A program made the position numbers and the translations under genes. A stretch of DNA of 12,814 nt, from NCBI GenBank assembly GCA_964652075.1, contig CAZYZQ010000066.1:1-12814 (forward strand), given 5' to 3'. Positions 7,421 through 12,814 of this stretch are shown here, one piece after another. The first letter of the stretch is position 1. The number at the start of each line of letters is the position of its first letter. The notes under the pieces were generated by a model that was not told where the DNA came from, did not search any database, and worked only from the letters and a program-made list of their open reading frames with translations. The DNA is from CAZYZQ01 sp964652075. GTDB lineage: Bacteria > Bacillota > Clostridia > Oscillospirales > Oscillospiraceae.

Positions 7421-8554
7421 ATGCGGATTCTGGCCGGGCGGTCACGCGGCGCAATCGGCAGACTGGCCGGGATTACGGGAATTGTCTGCAATCTGCTGCT
7501 GTTTGGCGGCAAGCTGGCGGCAGGGGTGCTCTCCGGGAGCGTGTCCATCACTGCCGACGCGTGGAACAATCTGTCGGACTGCTCCAGCGCGGCGGTCACG
7601 CTGCTGGGCTTTCATCTGGCCTCCAAGCCGGCGGACAAAGAGCATCCCTTTGGGCACGCGCGGTTTGAGTATCTATCCAGCCTGCTTGTATCGGTGCTGA
7701 TCCTGCTGATCGGGCTGGAGCTGGGCCAGAGCGCCATCAGGAAAATTCTCTCTCCCGCCCCGATCCGGTTTTCTCCGCTGATCCTTGCGATTTTGCTTGT
7801 CTCCATCGCGGTCAAGCTCTTTCTCGCGTTCCTGAACCGGAAGCTCGGGCGCAAAATCCAGTCCGAAGCGCTGGCCGCTACAGCGACAGACAGTCTCTGC
7901 GACGTGGTCGCGACCAGCGCGGTGCTGCTTTCGTGTTTGCTGTCGCACTTTTTCTCCTGGAATCTGGACGGCTGGTTCGGCGCCGCGGTGGCGCTGTTCA
8001 TCTTATTTTCCGGTGCAAAGAGCGCGAAATCGACCATTGATCTGCTGCTCGGCAAGGCCATGGACCCCGTTCTCGTGCAAACGATCACAGACGCCGTGAG
8101 AGCGCACCCAAACGTGTTGGGAATCCACGACCTGCTGATCCATGACTATGGCCCCGGGCGGCGCTTTGCAAGCGCGCATGTGGAGATGGACAGCGCGCTT
8201 GCGCCGATGGACTGCCACGAAACCATCGATACGATTGAACGTGAAATCCAGGCGCGTTTTCAGGTGGAGCTGGTGCTGCACTACGATCCGGTTGACCGCG
8301 CCGACCCCTTGCGGCGGAAGCTCCTGCGCATTCTGGATGAGGCCGCGCAGGCGCTGGATCCCGGGATCTCCCTGCATGATTTCCGGATCGAGCAGGACGC
8401 AGATGCGACAGTTCTGCGCTTCGACCTCTCCATTCCCTTCTCCCTTCCCGGCGAGAAGGAGCGGCTGCGGGCATCGCTTGCTGCGGCCCTGCCGGATGAC
8501 CGCTGCTACCGGCTGGCGATCACCTTTGACGAGGGCGGAACGCCTGCCGAATAG
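7421..8554 (+). CDS. Cation diffusion facilitator (CDF) exporter, probably Mn-type, with duplicated C-terminal domain
   Basis: Proton-coupled divalent metal exporter of the inner membrane, 377 residues. The transmembrane metal site is read as N49-x-x-x-D53 in TM2 (SITADAWNNLSD) and D157-x-x-x-D161 in TM5 (TATDSLCD). The motif HPFGHARFEY (75-84) is typical of the family. An N-D-D-D site has been associated with manganese CDFs such as MntE, against H/D-D-H-D in zinc types, so Mn export is the best guess. Residues about 213-290 form the usual cytoplasmic ferredoxin-like domain. Residues about 296-370 look like a second copy (LHDFRIEQ aligns with IHDLLIHD), making the protein longer than the usual ~300. 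The ATG at 7421 follows AGAGGTGG at 7409-7416; an in-frame ATG at 7388 lies in the terminator and is not used. It has its own promoter and is convergent with the M14 gene. Confidence 0.9.
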   Translation: MRILAGRSRGAIGRLAGITGIVCNLLLFGGKLAAGVLSGSVSITADAWNNLSDCSSAAVTLLGFHLASKPADKEHPFGHARFEYLSSLLVSVLILLIGLELGQSAIRKILSPAPIRFSPLILAILLVSIAVKLFLAFLNRKLGRKIQSEALAATATDSLCDVVATSAVLLSCLLSHFFSWNLDGWFGAAVALFILFSGAKSAKSTIDLLLGKAMDPVLVQTITDAVRAHPNVLGIHDLLIHDYGPGRRFASAHVEMDSALAPMDCHETIDTIEREIQARFQVELVLHYDPVDRADPLRRKLLRILDEAAQALDPGISLHDFRIEQDADATVLRFDLSIPFSLPGEKERLRASLAAALPDDRCYRLAITFDEGGTPAE

Positions 8555-8561
8555 CGGCAGG
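8543..8561. other. Short hairpin at the convergent gene ends
   Basis: CCTGCCG (8543-8549) and CGGCAGG (8555-8561) form a 7-bp stem with a 5-nt loop that contains the CDF stop codon and ends 3 nt before the M14 stop. No T-tract follows on either strand, so it is a weak bidirectional terminator candidate at best. No other terminator was found for either convergent gene. Confidence 0.35.
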
Positions 8562-8563
8562 GC

Positions 8564-9763
8564 TCATTTCCGAAGCCCCTCCACGAGAATTCCAAGATTG
8601 TTCTCATACAGGATATCGAACTGTGACAGCGGGAGCGGGTTCTGCCCGAGTCCAGCCTCCACGGTATAGCCCGGCAGGTTCCACTCCTGAATGAACCAGT
8701 CCTTGTACCCCGCAAAACCGGAGGCATAGGGCGTTGTCTCCAGTGTGTAGCCGGAGACCTCGGCAAGCGCCTCGCCCTTTTCCAGCGCGCCGGGCGGATC
8801 AAAATCCAAGTATTTCCAGTAGATAACGCGTCCCTGTGTGTGGTAGGAAAGCGTTAGGCGCGGCAACACACGACGCGTCAGATTGGCCAGCGCGGCGCTC
8901 TCCTGCTGGTCGAGCGGCGCGGCGCCGACATAGTCGCGCGGCGCAGGACGATTGTAGCCCTGTGCAAATTTAATCTCACGCGCCTGCTCCCAGCCGGCCG
9001 GATAATTCAGATTGAGGTCGACGCCGTTCAAATTGGCCTTCCACCCATCCGGGAACGGAATCGTCGGATAATCCGCCGCGATCTCCTGTGCCGTACGGTA
9101 CTCGGAGGTCGCAGGCTCAATCTCACCCGTCACCAGATCGACGCCGTCCGGGTTGACCATCGGCACGAGCGTCAGCTGCGTCTGTGAAAACAGCGTTCCC
9201 GCGTTCACCCCACGCAGCGTCGTGCCGAGGGCGATGGCGTCGCAGTATTCTTCAAGGAACTTCATGAGCAGCGGCGTTGTGATCCATTCGTTGGCATGGT
9301 GCGAAGCGTTGTAGAGCACATGGTACTCGCCCTCGCCTATCTGAAGCGAGGGAACCGGGCGGCCATAGGTGGTATAGGCAATCGTCTCCACGCGCAGGAA
9401 CGGATACCGGGCCAGCAGGCCCTGAATGCAGAACTGCAGGAGATTGCTCGTAAACGGCACGCCCGTCGGCACGACGGAAAATCCGAGTGGCACCACAATC
9501 TGATGTCCAACGGGCAGGTTTGCTGCGTCAAGCCCCGGGTTTGCCGTCTCAATCGCCTGTACGGTTGTCCCATTGCGCTGAGCGATCGTATAAAGCGTAC
9601 TGCCCGGCTGCACCTGTACGATCCGGTAGCCCAGCAGATATGGCATTAATGCCGATACCGTAGACGCGTCCGCACGTCCTGACGGATACAGGCCGTTCGC
9701 CGTCTGAAAGCTCTCGTAATCCGGGAACCCGGTCCGGCGCAGCGCCAGATCAAATCCTTTCAA
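8564..9763 (-). CDS. M14 family metallopeptidase with peptidoglycan-binding and LysM domains (gamma-D-Glu-diamino acid endopeptidase type)
   Basis: Predicted zinc peptidase acting on peptidoglycan peptides, resembling YqgT/endopeptidase I (gamma-D-glutamyl-meso-diaminopimelate peptidase, M14C). From the TTG start it has 399 residues: a short peptidoglycan-binding-like helix domain (about 1-45), one LysM (about 46-93, YRIVQVQPGSTLYTIAQRNG), then the M14 catalytic domain. Zinc ligands read as H156 and E159 in HHANEW and H308 in SYHTQG; the catalytic glutamate is E369 in YTVEAGLG; NPDGVDL and NGVDLNLNYP are also present. No signal peptide or membrane segment is seen, as I recall for the endopeptidase I group. 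The start is placed at TTG 9763 because GGAGG (9775-9771) is 7 nt upstream of it, but only 1 nt from the ATG at 9769. It follows the PspC gene on the same strand and may belong to that operon. Confidence 0.88.
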   Translation of the reverse strand: MKGFDLALRRTGFPDYESFQTANGLYPSGRADASTVSALMPYLLGYRIVQVQPGSTLYTIAQRNGTTVQAIETANPGLDAANLPVGHQIVVPLGFSVVPTGVPFTSNLLQFCIQGLLARYPFLRVETIAYTTYGRPVPSLQIGEGEYHVLYNASHHANEWITTPLLMKFLEEYCDAIALGTTLRGVNAGTLFSQTQLTLVPMVNPDGVDLVTGEIEPATSEYRTAQEIAADYPTIPFPDGWKANLNGVDLNLNYPAGWEQAREIKFAQGYNRPAPRDYVGAAPLDQQESAALANLTRRVLPRLTLSYHTQGRVIYWKYLDFDPPGALEKGEALAEVSGYTLETTPYASGFAGYKDWFIQEWNLPGYTVEAGLGQNPLPLSQFDILYENNLGILVEGLRK

Positions 9764-9769
9764 AAACAT

Positions 9770-9838
9770 CCCTCCGATTCGTTATGCTCTGCGGCAGTTG
9801 CAGTCTATGCGGCTGTCGGGCAGAACAGAATCGGAGAG
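9770..9838 (-). promoter_or_regulatory. Inverted repeat enclosing the M14 Shine-Dalgarno (possible cis-regulatory leader)
   Basis: On the minus strand CTCCGATTC (9836-9828) is complementary to GAATCGGAG (9780-9772), and a G-U plus a C-G pair extend the stem to 11 bp (9838-9828 with 9780-9770). The 3' arm contains the whole GGAGGG ribosome site of the M14 gene, so in an mRNA that includes both arms the site would be paired. The 47-nt loop includes the self-complementary CTGCCGCAG. A weak promoter-like pair also lies inside (TTCTGT 9830-9825, 17 bp, TAGACT 9807-9802). If transcription began there, the 5' arm would be absent and the repeat could act only at DNA level. Confidence 0.5.
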
Positions 9839-9840
9839 GC

Positions 9841-9876
9841 AACAGGACGCCCCGCAGTGTTGCGGGGCGTCCTGTT
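9841..9876 (-). terminator. Strong 16-bp hairpin between PspC and M14 genes
   Basis: A perfect 16-bp, GC-rich inverted repeat (9841-9856 with 9861-9876, core GACGCCCCGCA/TGCGGGGCGTC) has a 4-nt loop. It begins 7 nt after the PspC stop. Neither strand has a proper T-tract (minus strand continues GTTGCCTCTCC, plus strand GTTTGCTATC), so termination may be partial, or it may act as an mRNA-stabilising or processing hairpin. Confidence 0.6.
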
Positions 9877-9883
9877 TGCTATC

Positions 9884-10079
9884 TCATAAACCCGGCTCGT
9901 CCGGAATAATCAGCGCGGCGATAATATAGGCCACGATGCCGCTTCCGCCAGCAATTGCCAGAATCGCCCAAATCAGGCGGATCAGTGTCACGTCCACGCC
10001 GAAATATTCGGCCAGCCCCGCCGCAGACACCGCAGATTTTCTTATTTACGCGGGACTTATACAGTTTTTTTGTTTCCAC
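9884..10079 (-). pseudogene. PspC-domain membrane protein gene with +1 frameshift
   Basis: The gene starts at GTG 10079, with GGAGG at 10091-10087 exactly 7 nt upstream, and reads VETKKLYKSRVNKKICGVCGG, a clear PspC N-terminus. It then goes out of frame at a four-G run (plus-strand CCCC, 10016-10019). Removing one G restores LAEYFGVDVTLIRLIW, AILAIAGGSGIVAYIIAAL and IIPDEPGL before a TGA at 9886-9884: a complete ~64-residue PspC protein with one membrane helix. PspC-domain proteins are small membrane proteins often tied to envelope stress. The rest of the reading frame is perfectly preserved, so this is either a very recent mutation, phase variation at the G run, programmed slippage, or a sequencing error. 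It lies 32 nt after the bactofilin gene, in the same operon. Confidence 0.85.
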
Positions 10080-10111
10080 GTTGCTTCCTCCCTATCACAG
10101 TGGTTATGCGC

Positions 10112-11545
10112 TCAGCCTTCAACTTTGACCGTATTGCCGACCTGCGCCTCCGGCGAGATCTCACAGGTGCCGGAATACTCAAGCTGATCGATCTGACACC
10201 CCGGCCCGATTTTGACATTGACGCCACGCACAGTCTTCGCCGTGGTTGCAACAAGGTCGAGTTGATCTCCCTCGATGCTGTCACAGACCAGACTGTCCTT
10301 CGATGCAGGTGCGTGGAAGACTCGCCCAAAGAAGCTGCCGAGCTGTCCCAATTCAACCGTCAGCTTACCGCAGCCAATCGAGCCGACATTGCTCGTCCAG
10401 TGTCCGGTGCAGAAATGGACCTCTTCGGCGTTCAGCAGGCCGGGGATCTCCAGCTTGCCGGAGACGGAGACATTTTCCGCCGTGCAGTCTCCGCCGACTG
10501 TCAGTGTGCCGCTGCTGTTGAGCGTCTTACAGGTGACGTCACCGCCTGCGGTAAGCGCGCCGGACAGACGCAGCGCACCCGCAATGTTGACGTCCCCGCC
10601 GATTTTTATACCGCCGCTCGTGCGCAGCTCAGCCGCGGAGAACGAGCCGGCTGCCTTGAAGCCGCCGCTGATGCTGGCCTCCTCCTCACAGGTAACATTG
10701 CCCTGCACCTTGGCTGAGCCGGAGACATGCAGGCTCCGGCAGGTGACGTCGCTTTTGATATTTGCAGAGCCGGAGAAGCGCAGCGTGCTCCATTCGCCGC
10801 CGTCCAATGAGATGCTGCCGGAGAAGATGCCGTCACGCCGCGTGGAGTCGGAGCTCTGCGGCGCACCGTCCGCGTGTTTCTCAGACTTTGTCCGGATACT
10901 CACCTGTACATTCTTGACGGCGTCATAGACGCCGTTGAACGCGGAGTCAACCGTGCGCGTGACCTGATCGCCCATGGCGTGCCAGTCGATATCGGAAACA
11001 GCCTCCTTCACCCGGCGCAGCAGATCATCCATCTTTTCGCCAAGTTCACTCAGAAAATCATGCTCTTCGCCGCCCTCGTCCACCTCATCAAGACGGTCCT
11101 CAATCTCGTCGCGCAGCTGCTCGATCTGATCCTGAATCTGGTCGGCCTCGTCGTTGGCGGAGTCCACGGCCTCCTCGGCCTCGTCCAGCTCGCCGTCGAG
11201 CTGCTCCAACTGCTGACGGATCTCCCAGAGCTGGCGCTCCAGCTGTTCCGTCTCCAGCGTGTGCCCGGCGGCGCGGGCGGCATGGATCTGCTCCCGGATC
11301 AGGCGGCGCTGCTCACGCAGCTGCTCGCGCTGTTCCCGCAGGGCGCTGCGGTTTGCGCGCGCCCGCTCCAGCTCGCTGTTCAGGTTCTCCAACTCCCGGT
11401 TCAAATCCTCCAGCTCACGATCCAGACCTAAATCTTCCAATTCATGATTCAGGCCTTCCTGCCCGGTTGCATCAAAAGCGGTGGAATTGCTCCCGTTCTC
11501 CTGTTCGCTGTCCATCGGGACACCGCCGTTTTTCTCATCCATCAT
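10112..11545 (-). CDS. Large bactofilin-like polymer-forming protein with N-terminal coiled coil
   Basis: Probable cytoskeletal/scaffold protein of 477 residues. Residues 1-30 are a polar tail. Residues about 31-160 are a highly charged Leu/Glu/Arg/Gln coiled coil (DRELEDLNRELENLNSELER and following). Residues 161-220 look amphipathic (DDLLRRVKEAVSDIDWHAMG). Residues about 240-400 form a beta-solenoid of seven SG-containing turns spaced 17-18 residues apart (SG at 258, 275, 293, 310, 328, 345, 362), as in bactofilin rungs, with Cys stacked in several turns (VTC at 269, 286, 339). No signal or membrane helix is seen. The position just after a DUF4004 gene matches the B. subtilis yhbD-bacE-bacF (yhbEF) order. 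The start is uncertain: ATG 11545 lies 11 nt after AAAGGA, while ATG 11557 overlaps the upstream stop (ATGA) but abuts that site. It is larger than the usual 100-250 residue bactofilin. Confidence 0.75.
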   Translation of the reverse strand: MMDEKNGGVPMDSEQENGSNSTAFDATGQEGLNHELEDLGLDRELEDLNRELENLNSELERARANRSALREQREQLREQRRLIREQIHAARAAGHTLETEQLERQLWEIRQQLEQLDGELDEAEEAVDSANDEADQIQDQIEQLRDEIEDRLDEVDEGGEEHDFLSELGEKMDDLLRRVKEAVSDIDWHAMGDQVTRTVDSAFNGVYDAVKNVQVSIRTKSEKHADGAPQSSDSTRRDGIFSGSISLDGGEWSTLRFSGSANIKSDVTCRSLHVSGSAKVQGNVTCEEEASISGGFKAAGSFSAAELRTSGGIKIGGDVNIAGALRLSGALTAGGDVTCKTLNSSGTLTVGGDCTAENVSVSGKLEIPGLLNAEEVHFCTGHWTSNVGSIGCGKLTVELGQLGSFFGRVFHAPASKDSLVCDSIEGDQLDLVATTAKTVRGVNVKIGPGCQIDQLEYSGTCEISPEAQVGNTVKVEG

Positions 11546-11553
11546 GGTTTCTC

Positions 11554-12162
11554 TCATCCTTTCTTCAGCATTTGCTGTAATTTTGCCGCCTCTGCGCCAA
11601 GCTGCAGGCAAAATACCTGCGTTCCATCCGAGACCAGCTGTGCGTTCTCTTCCGCAATCACCGTTACCAGCACGCCAAGGCGGCGGTACCCGATGATCTG
11701 CGCATTCTGGAACGCGCTGCGGTCAACGCCCAGCGTCTGCGCGGCCTCCTGCCGGCTGACGCCGCCCGTCTGCAACAGCAGGTCAAACAGGCGCAGCTGC
11801 AACAGCGCATCGAAATCCCATGTCTCCGGGGCGCCCAGCTCATTCAGATACGCCTCCACGACAGGGCGCTGGGAGATGCCCGCACGGACGATCTCATCCG
11901 CATCCAGTTCTACAGCCACCGGAGTGACCCGGAATGCGGCGCCGATTTCATCAAGCGACATGCCGCTCGCCTTCATACTCTGGATCTGTGCGACGCGTTC
12001 CAGCGTCTTCTCACGCGGGAAAAAGGTCTCGCTTCCGGTAAAGGTGGATTTCCGGATGAACCATTCGTCCGGCAGCAGCTGCATTCGTTTCCAGCGGTAC
12101 AGTGCGCCGTAGGAAATTCCGGTTTTTTCCAGCAACTCGCGTTTGGAGATTAATTCTTCCAT
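11554..12162 (-). CDS. YhbD-like DUF4004 protein, MerR-type transcriptional regulator
   Basis: Predicted DNA-binding regulator, 202 residues, cytoplasmic. The N-terminal winged-helix region (about 1-75) reads ISKRELLEKTGISYGALYRW followed by FIRKSTFTGSETFFPREKTL, which I recognise as the DUF4004/YhbD type. KASGMSLDEIGAAF continues the MerR-like helices. A second helix-turn-helix-like stretch (GGVSRQEAAQTLGVDRSAF) occurs near residues 131-149, and the C-terminus has an amphipathic, Leu-rich helix. AAGGAG (12177-12172) is 9 nt before the ATG. It is the first gene of the minus-strand operon, followed almost without gap by the bactofilin-like gene. A 19-bp near-palindrome lies in its own promoter spacer, suggesting autoregulation. 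What it senses is unknown; no Cys-based metal or redox site is evident. Confidence 0.82.
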   Translation of the reverse strand: MEELISKRELLEKTGISYGALYRWKRMQLLPDEWFIRKSTFTGSETFFPREKTLERVAQIQSMKASGMSLDEIGAAFRVTPVAVELDADEIVRAGISQRPVVEAYLNELGAPETWDFDALLQLRLFDLLLQTGGVSRQEAAQTLGVDRSAFQNAQIIGYRRLGVLVTVIAEENAQLVSDGTQVFCLQLGAEAAKLQQMLKKG

Positions 12163-12186
12163 ATCATCACGCTCCTTGTTGTCAAA

Positions 12187-12215
12187 ATCATAACATAACG
12201 TCGTTACGTTGTCAA
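12187..12215 (-). promoter_or_regulatory. Promoter of the DUF4004-bactofilin-PspC operon
   Basis: On the minus strand TTGACA (12215-12210), a 17-bp spacer and TATGAT (12192-12187) form a near-consensus sigma-A promoter. The expected start is near 12180, leaving a short leader to the Shine-Dalgarno AAGGAG. The spacer is filled by the palindromic candidate operator. Confidence 0.8.
12192..12210. promoter_or_regulatory. 19-bp near-palindromic operator candidate in the promoter spacer
   Basis: AACATAACGTCGTTACGTT is a 19-bp inverted repeat with 9-bp arms around a central T, with one mismatched arm position (perfect inner part TAACG-T-CGTTA). It occupies the -35/-10 spacer of the DUF4004 promoter, where MerR-family proteins usually bind. 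The most likely ligand is the DUF4004 protein itself; this is inference from position. Confidence 0.6.
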
Positions 12216-12248
12216 GGGGTTGTTACAAAATTCTTTTTGGCTTTTCTG

Positions 12249-12278
12249 TTGACAGCGCCTCCCCTGTCATTCTATAAT
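12249..12278 (+). promoter_or_regulatory. Consensus promoter of the DUF362 gene
   Basis: TTGACA (12249-12254), an 18-bp spacer and TATAAT (12273-12278) match the sigma-A consensus at all 12 hexamer positions, the best promoter in the window. TGACAG (12250-12255) and CTGTCA (12264-12269) form a 6-bp inverted repeat overlapping the -35, a possible repressor site. The predicted start is near 12285, giving a leader of about 34 nt. Confidence 0.85.
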
Positions 12279-12318
12279 GGAATCAACAATCAGATCACAC
12301 CTGAAAGGGGAAAATACG

Positions 12319-12814
12319 ATGAAACCCACCGTCTATTTCACAAAGGACATCACGCCTGAGGCCGTCCTGAAGCTCTATGCTGCCGTTGGAAAGACACTGC
12401 CGGGCAACGTCGCAGTCAAGCTGCACTCCGGTGAGGTCGGCAACCAGAATTTCATCCGTCCTCCCTTCTGGAAGCCGATGATCGATCAGGTCTCCGGCAC
12501 CATTGTTGAGTGCAACACCGCCTACGAGGGTAAGCGCGAGACCTCAAAGGACCACTGGGAAACCATGAAGCTGCACGGCTGGACCGAAATCGCGGCCGTC
12601 GATATCATGGACGAGGAGGGCGAGCTGGTGTTGGACATCCCGGCGGGCCGGCAGATTCAGAAAAACTACGTCGGCAGCCACCTGTCCCGCTATGACTCCA
12701 TGCTGGTATTGACCCATTTCAAGGGGCATCCCATGGGTGGCTTCGGCGGCGCGCTGAAGAACATCTCCATCGGTGTCGCCTCGTCACACGGCAAAGCCTA
12801 TATCCACGGCGCGG
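12319..12814 (+). CDS. DUF362 domain-containing protein, N-terminal part (3' truncated)
   Basis: The frame is open from ATG 12319 to the right edge (165 full codons). The start is supported by AAAGGGG at 12304-12310, 8 nt upstream, and by the consensus promoter. The product begins MKPTVYFTKDITPEAVLKLY and contains KLHSGEVGNQNFIRPPFW, then HFKGHPMGGFGGALKNISIG followed by ASSHGKAYIHGA, the characteristic conserved core of DUF362 proteins. Family members in anaerobes often carry two C-terminal [4Fe-4S] ferredoxin-type clusters; that part is outside the window and cannot be checked. Function is not established. No signal peptide is seen. It is transcribed divergently from the DUF4004 operon, with about 156 bp between the start codons holding both promoters, so shared regulation is possible. 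Confidence 0.88.
   Translation, partial: MKPTVYFTKDITPEAVLKLYAAVGKTLPGNVAVKLHSGEVGNQNFIRPPFWKPMIDQVSGTIVECNTAYEGKRETSKDHWETMKLHGWTEIAAVDIMDEEGELVLDIPAGRQIQKNYVGSHLSRYDSMLVLTHFKGHPMGGFGGALKNISIGVASSHGKAYIHGA

Noticed and set aside
10070..10928. Plus-strand open frames opposite the bactofilin-like gene.
   Set aside because: No ribosome site or family features; the minus strand shows regular 17-18 residue repeats and a coiled coil that would not arise by chance.
12102..12359. Plus-strand open frame crossing the intergenic promoter region.
   Set aside because: It overlaps the divergent promoters and the DUF362 start in another frame and has no ribosome site.
1..12814. Mobile element, phage, toxin-antitoxin, CRISPR or anti-phage system.
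   Set aside because: No transposase, integrase, terminal repeat, repeat array or nuclease gene was found on either strand; gene style is uniform across the window.

Overview
The window looks like chromosomal DNA of a GC-rich Gram-positive Clostridia member, most likely a gut Oscillospirales/Ruminococcaceae-type bacterium. This is inferred from gene content and style, not from a search: a type III glutamine synthetase, several Firmicutes-type MATE transporters, a DUF362 protein, a YhbD(DUF4004)/bactofilin pair, GGAGG ribosome binding sites mostly 7-8 nt from the start codon, GTG and TTG starts, and AT-rich promoters squeezed between GC-rich genes. No tRNA, rRNA, CRISPR, insertion sequence or phage gene was seen. 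Nearly all of the window is coding and no gap without a gene exceeds about 160 bases.

Layout, left to right. The + strand opens with the 3' part of type III glutamine synthetase and a strong terminator. Next is a tightly coupled three-gene operon (GNAT acetyltransferase, Gfo/Idh/MocA oxidoreductase, MATE transporter) with its own terminator, then a tandem pair of paralogous MATE transporters whose genes overlap by 7 nt. A single-gene unit follows for a CDF cation exporter with a Mn-type N-D-D-D metal site and an apparently duplicated C-terminal domain. Its promoter overlaps the terminator of the preceding MATE unit.

The minus strand then carries what looks like a cell-envelope operon, transcribed from right to left: a DUF4004 MerR-like regulator, a large bactofilin-like beta-solenoid protein with a long coiled coil, a PspC-domain protein broken by a one-base insertion in a G run, and an M14 peptidase with peptidoglycan-binding and LysM domains. 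The operon promoter has a 19-bp near-palindrome in its 17-bp spacer, the usual geometry of a MerR-type operator. The M14 gene seems to start at a TTG, and its Shine-Dalgarno is contained in an inverted repeat. Divergently, a consensus TTGACA-18-TATAAT promoter drives a DUF362 gene that runs off the right end.

Nothing here is an obvious defence or mobile system. The most interesting candidate for an under-described module is the regulator-bactofilin-PspC-peptidase cluster with its control elements, where scaffold, envelope-stress-type membrane protein and wall hydrolase lie together.
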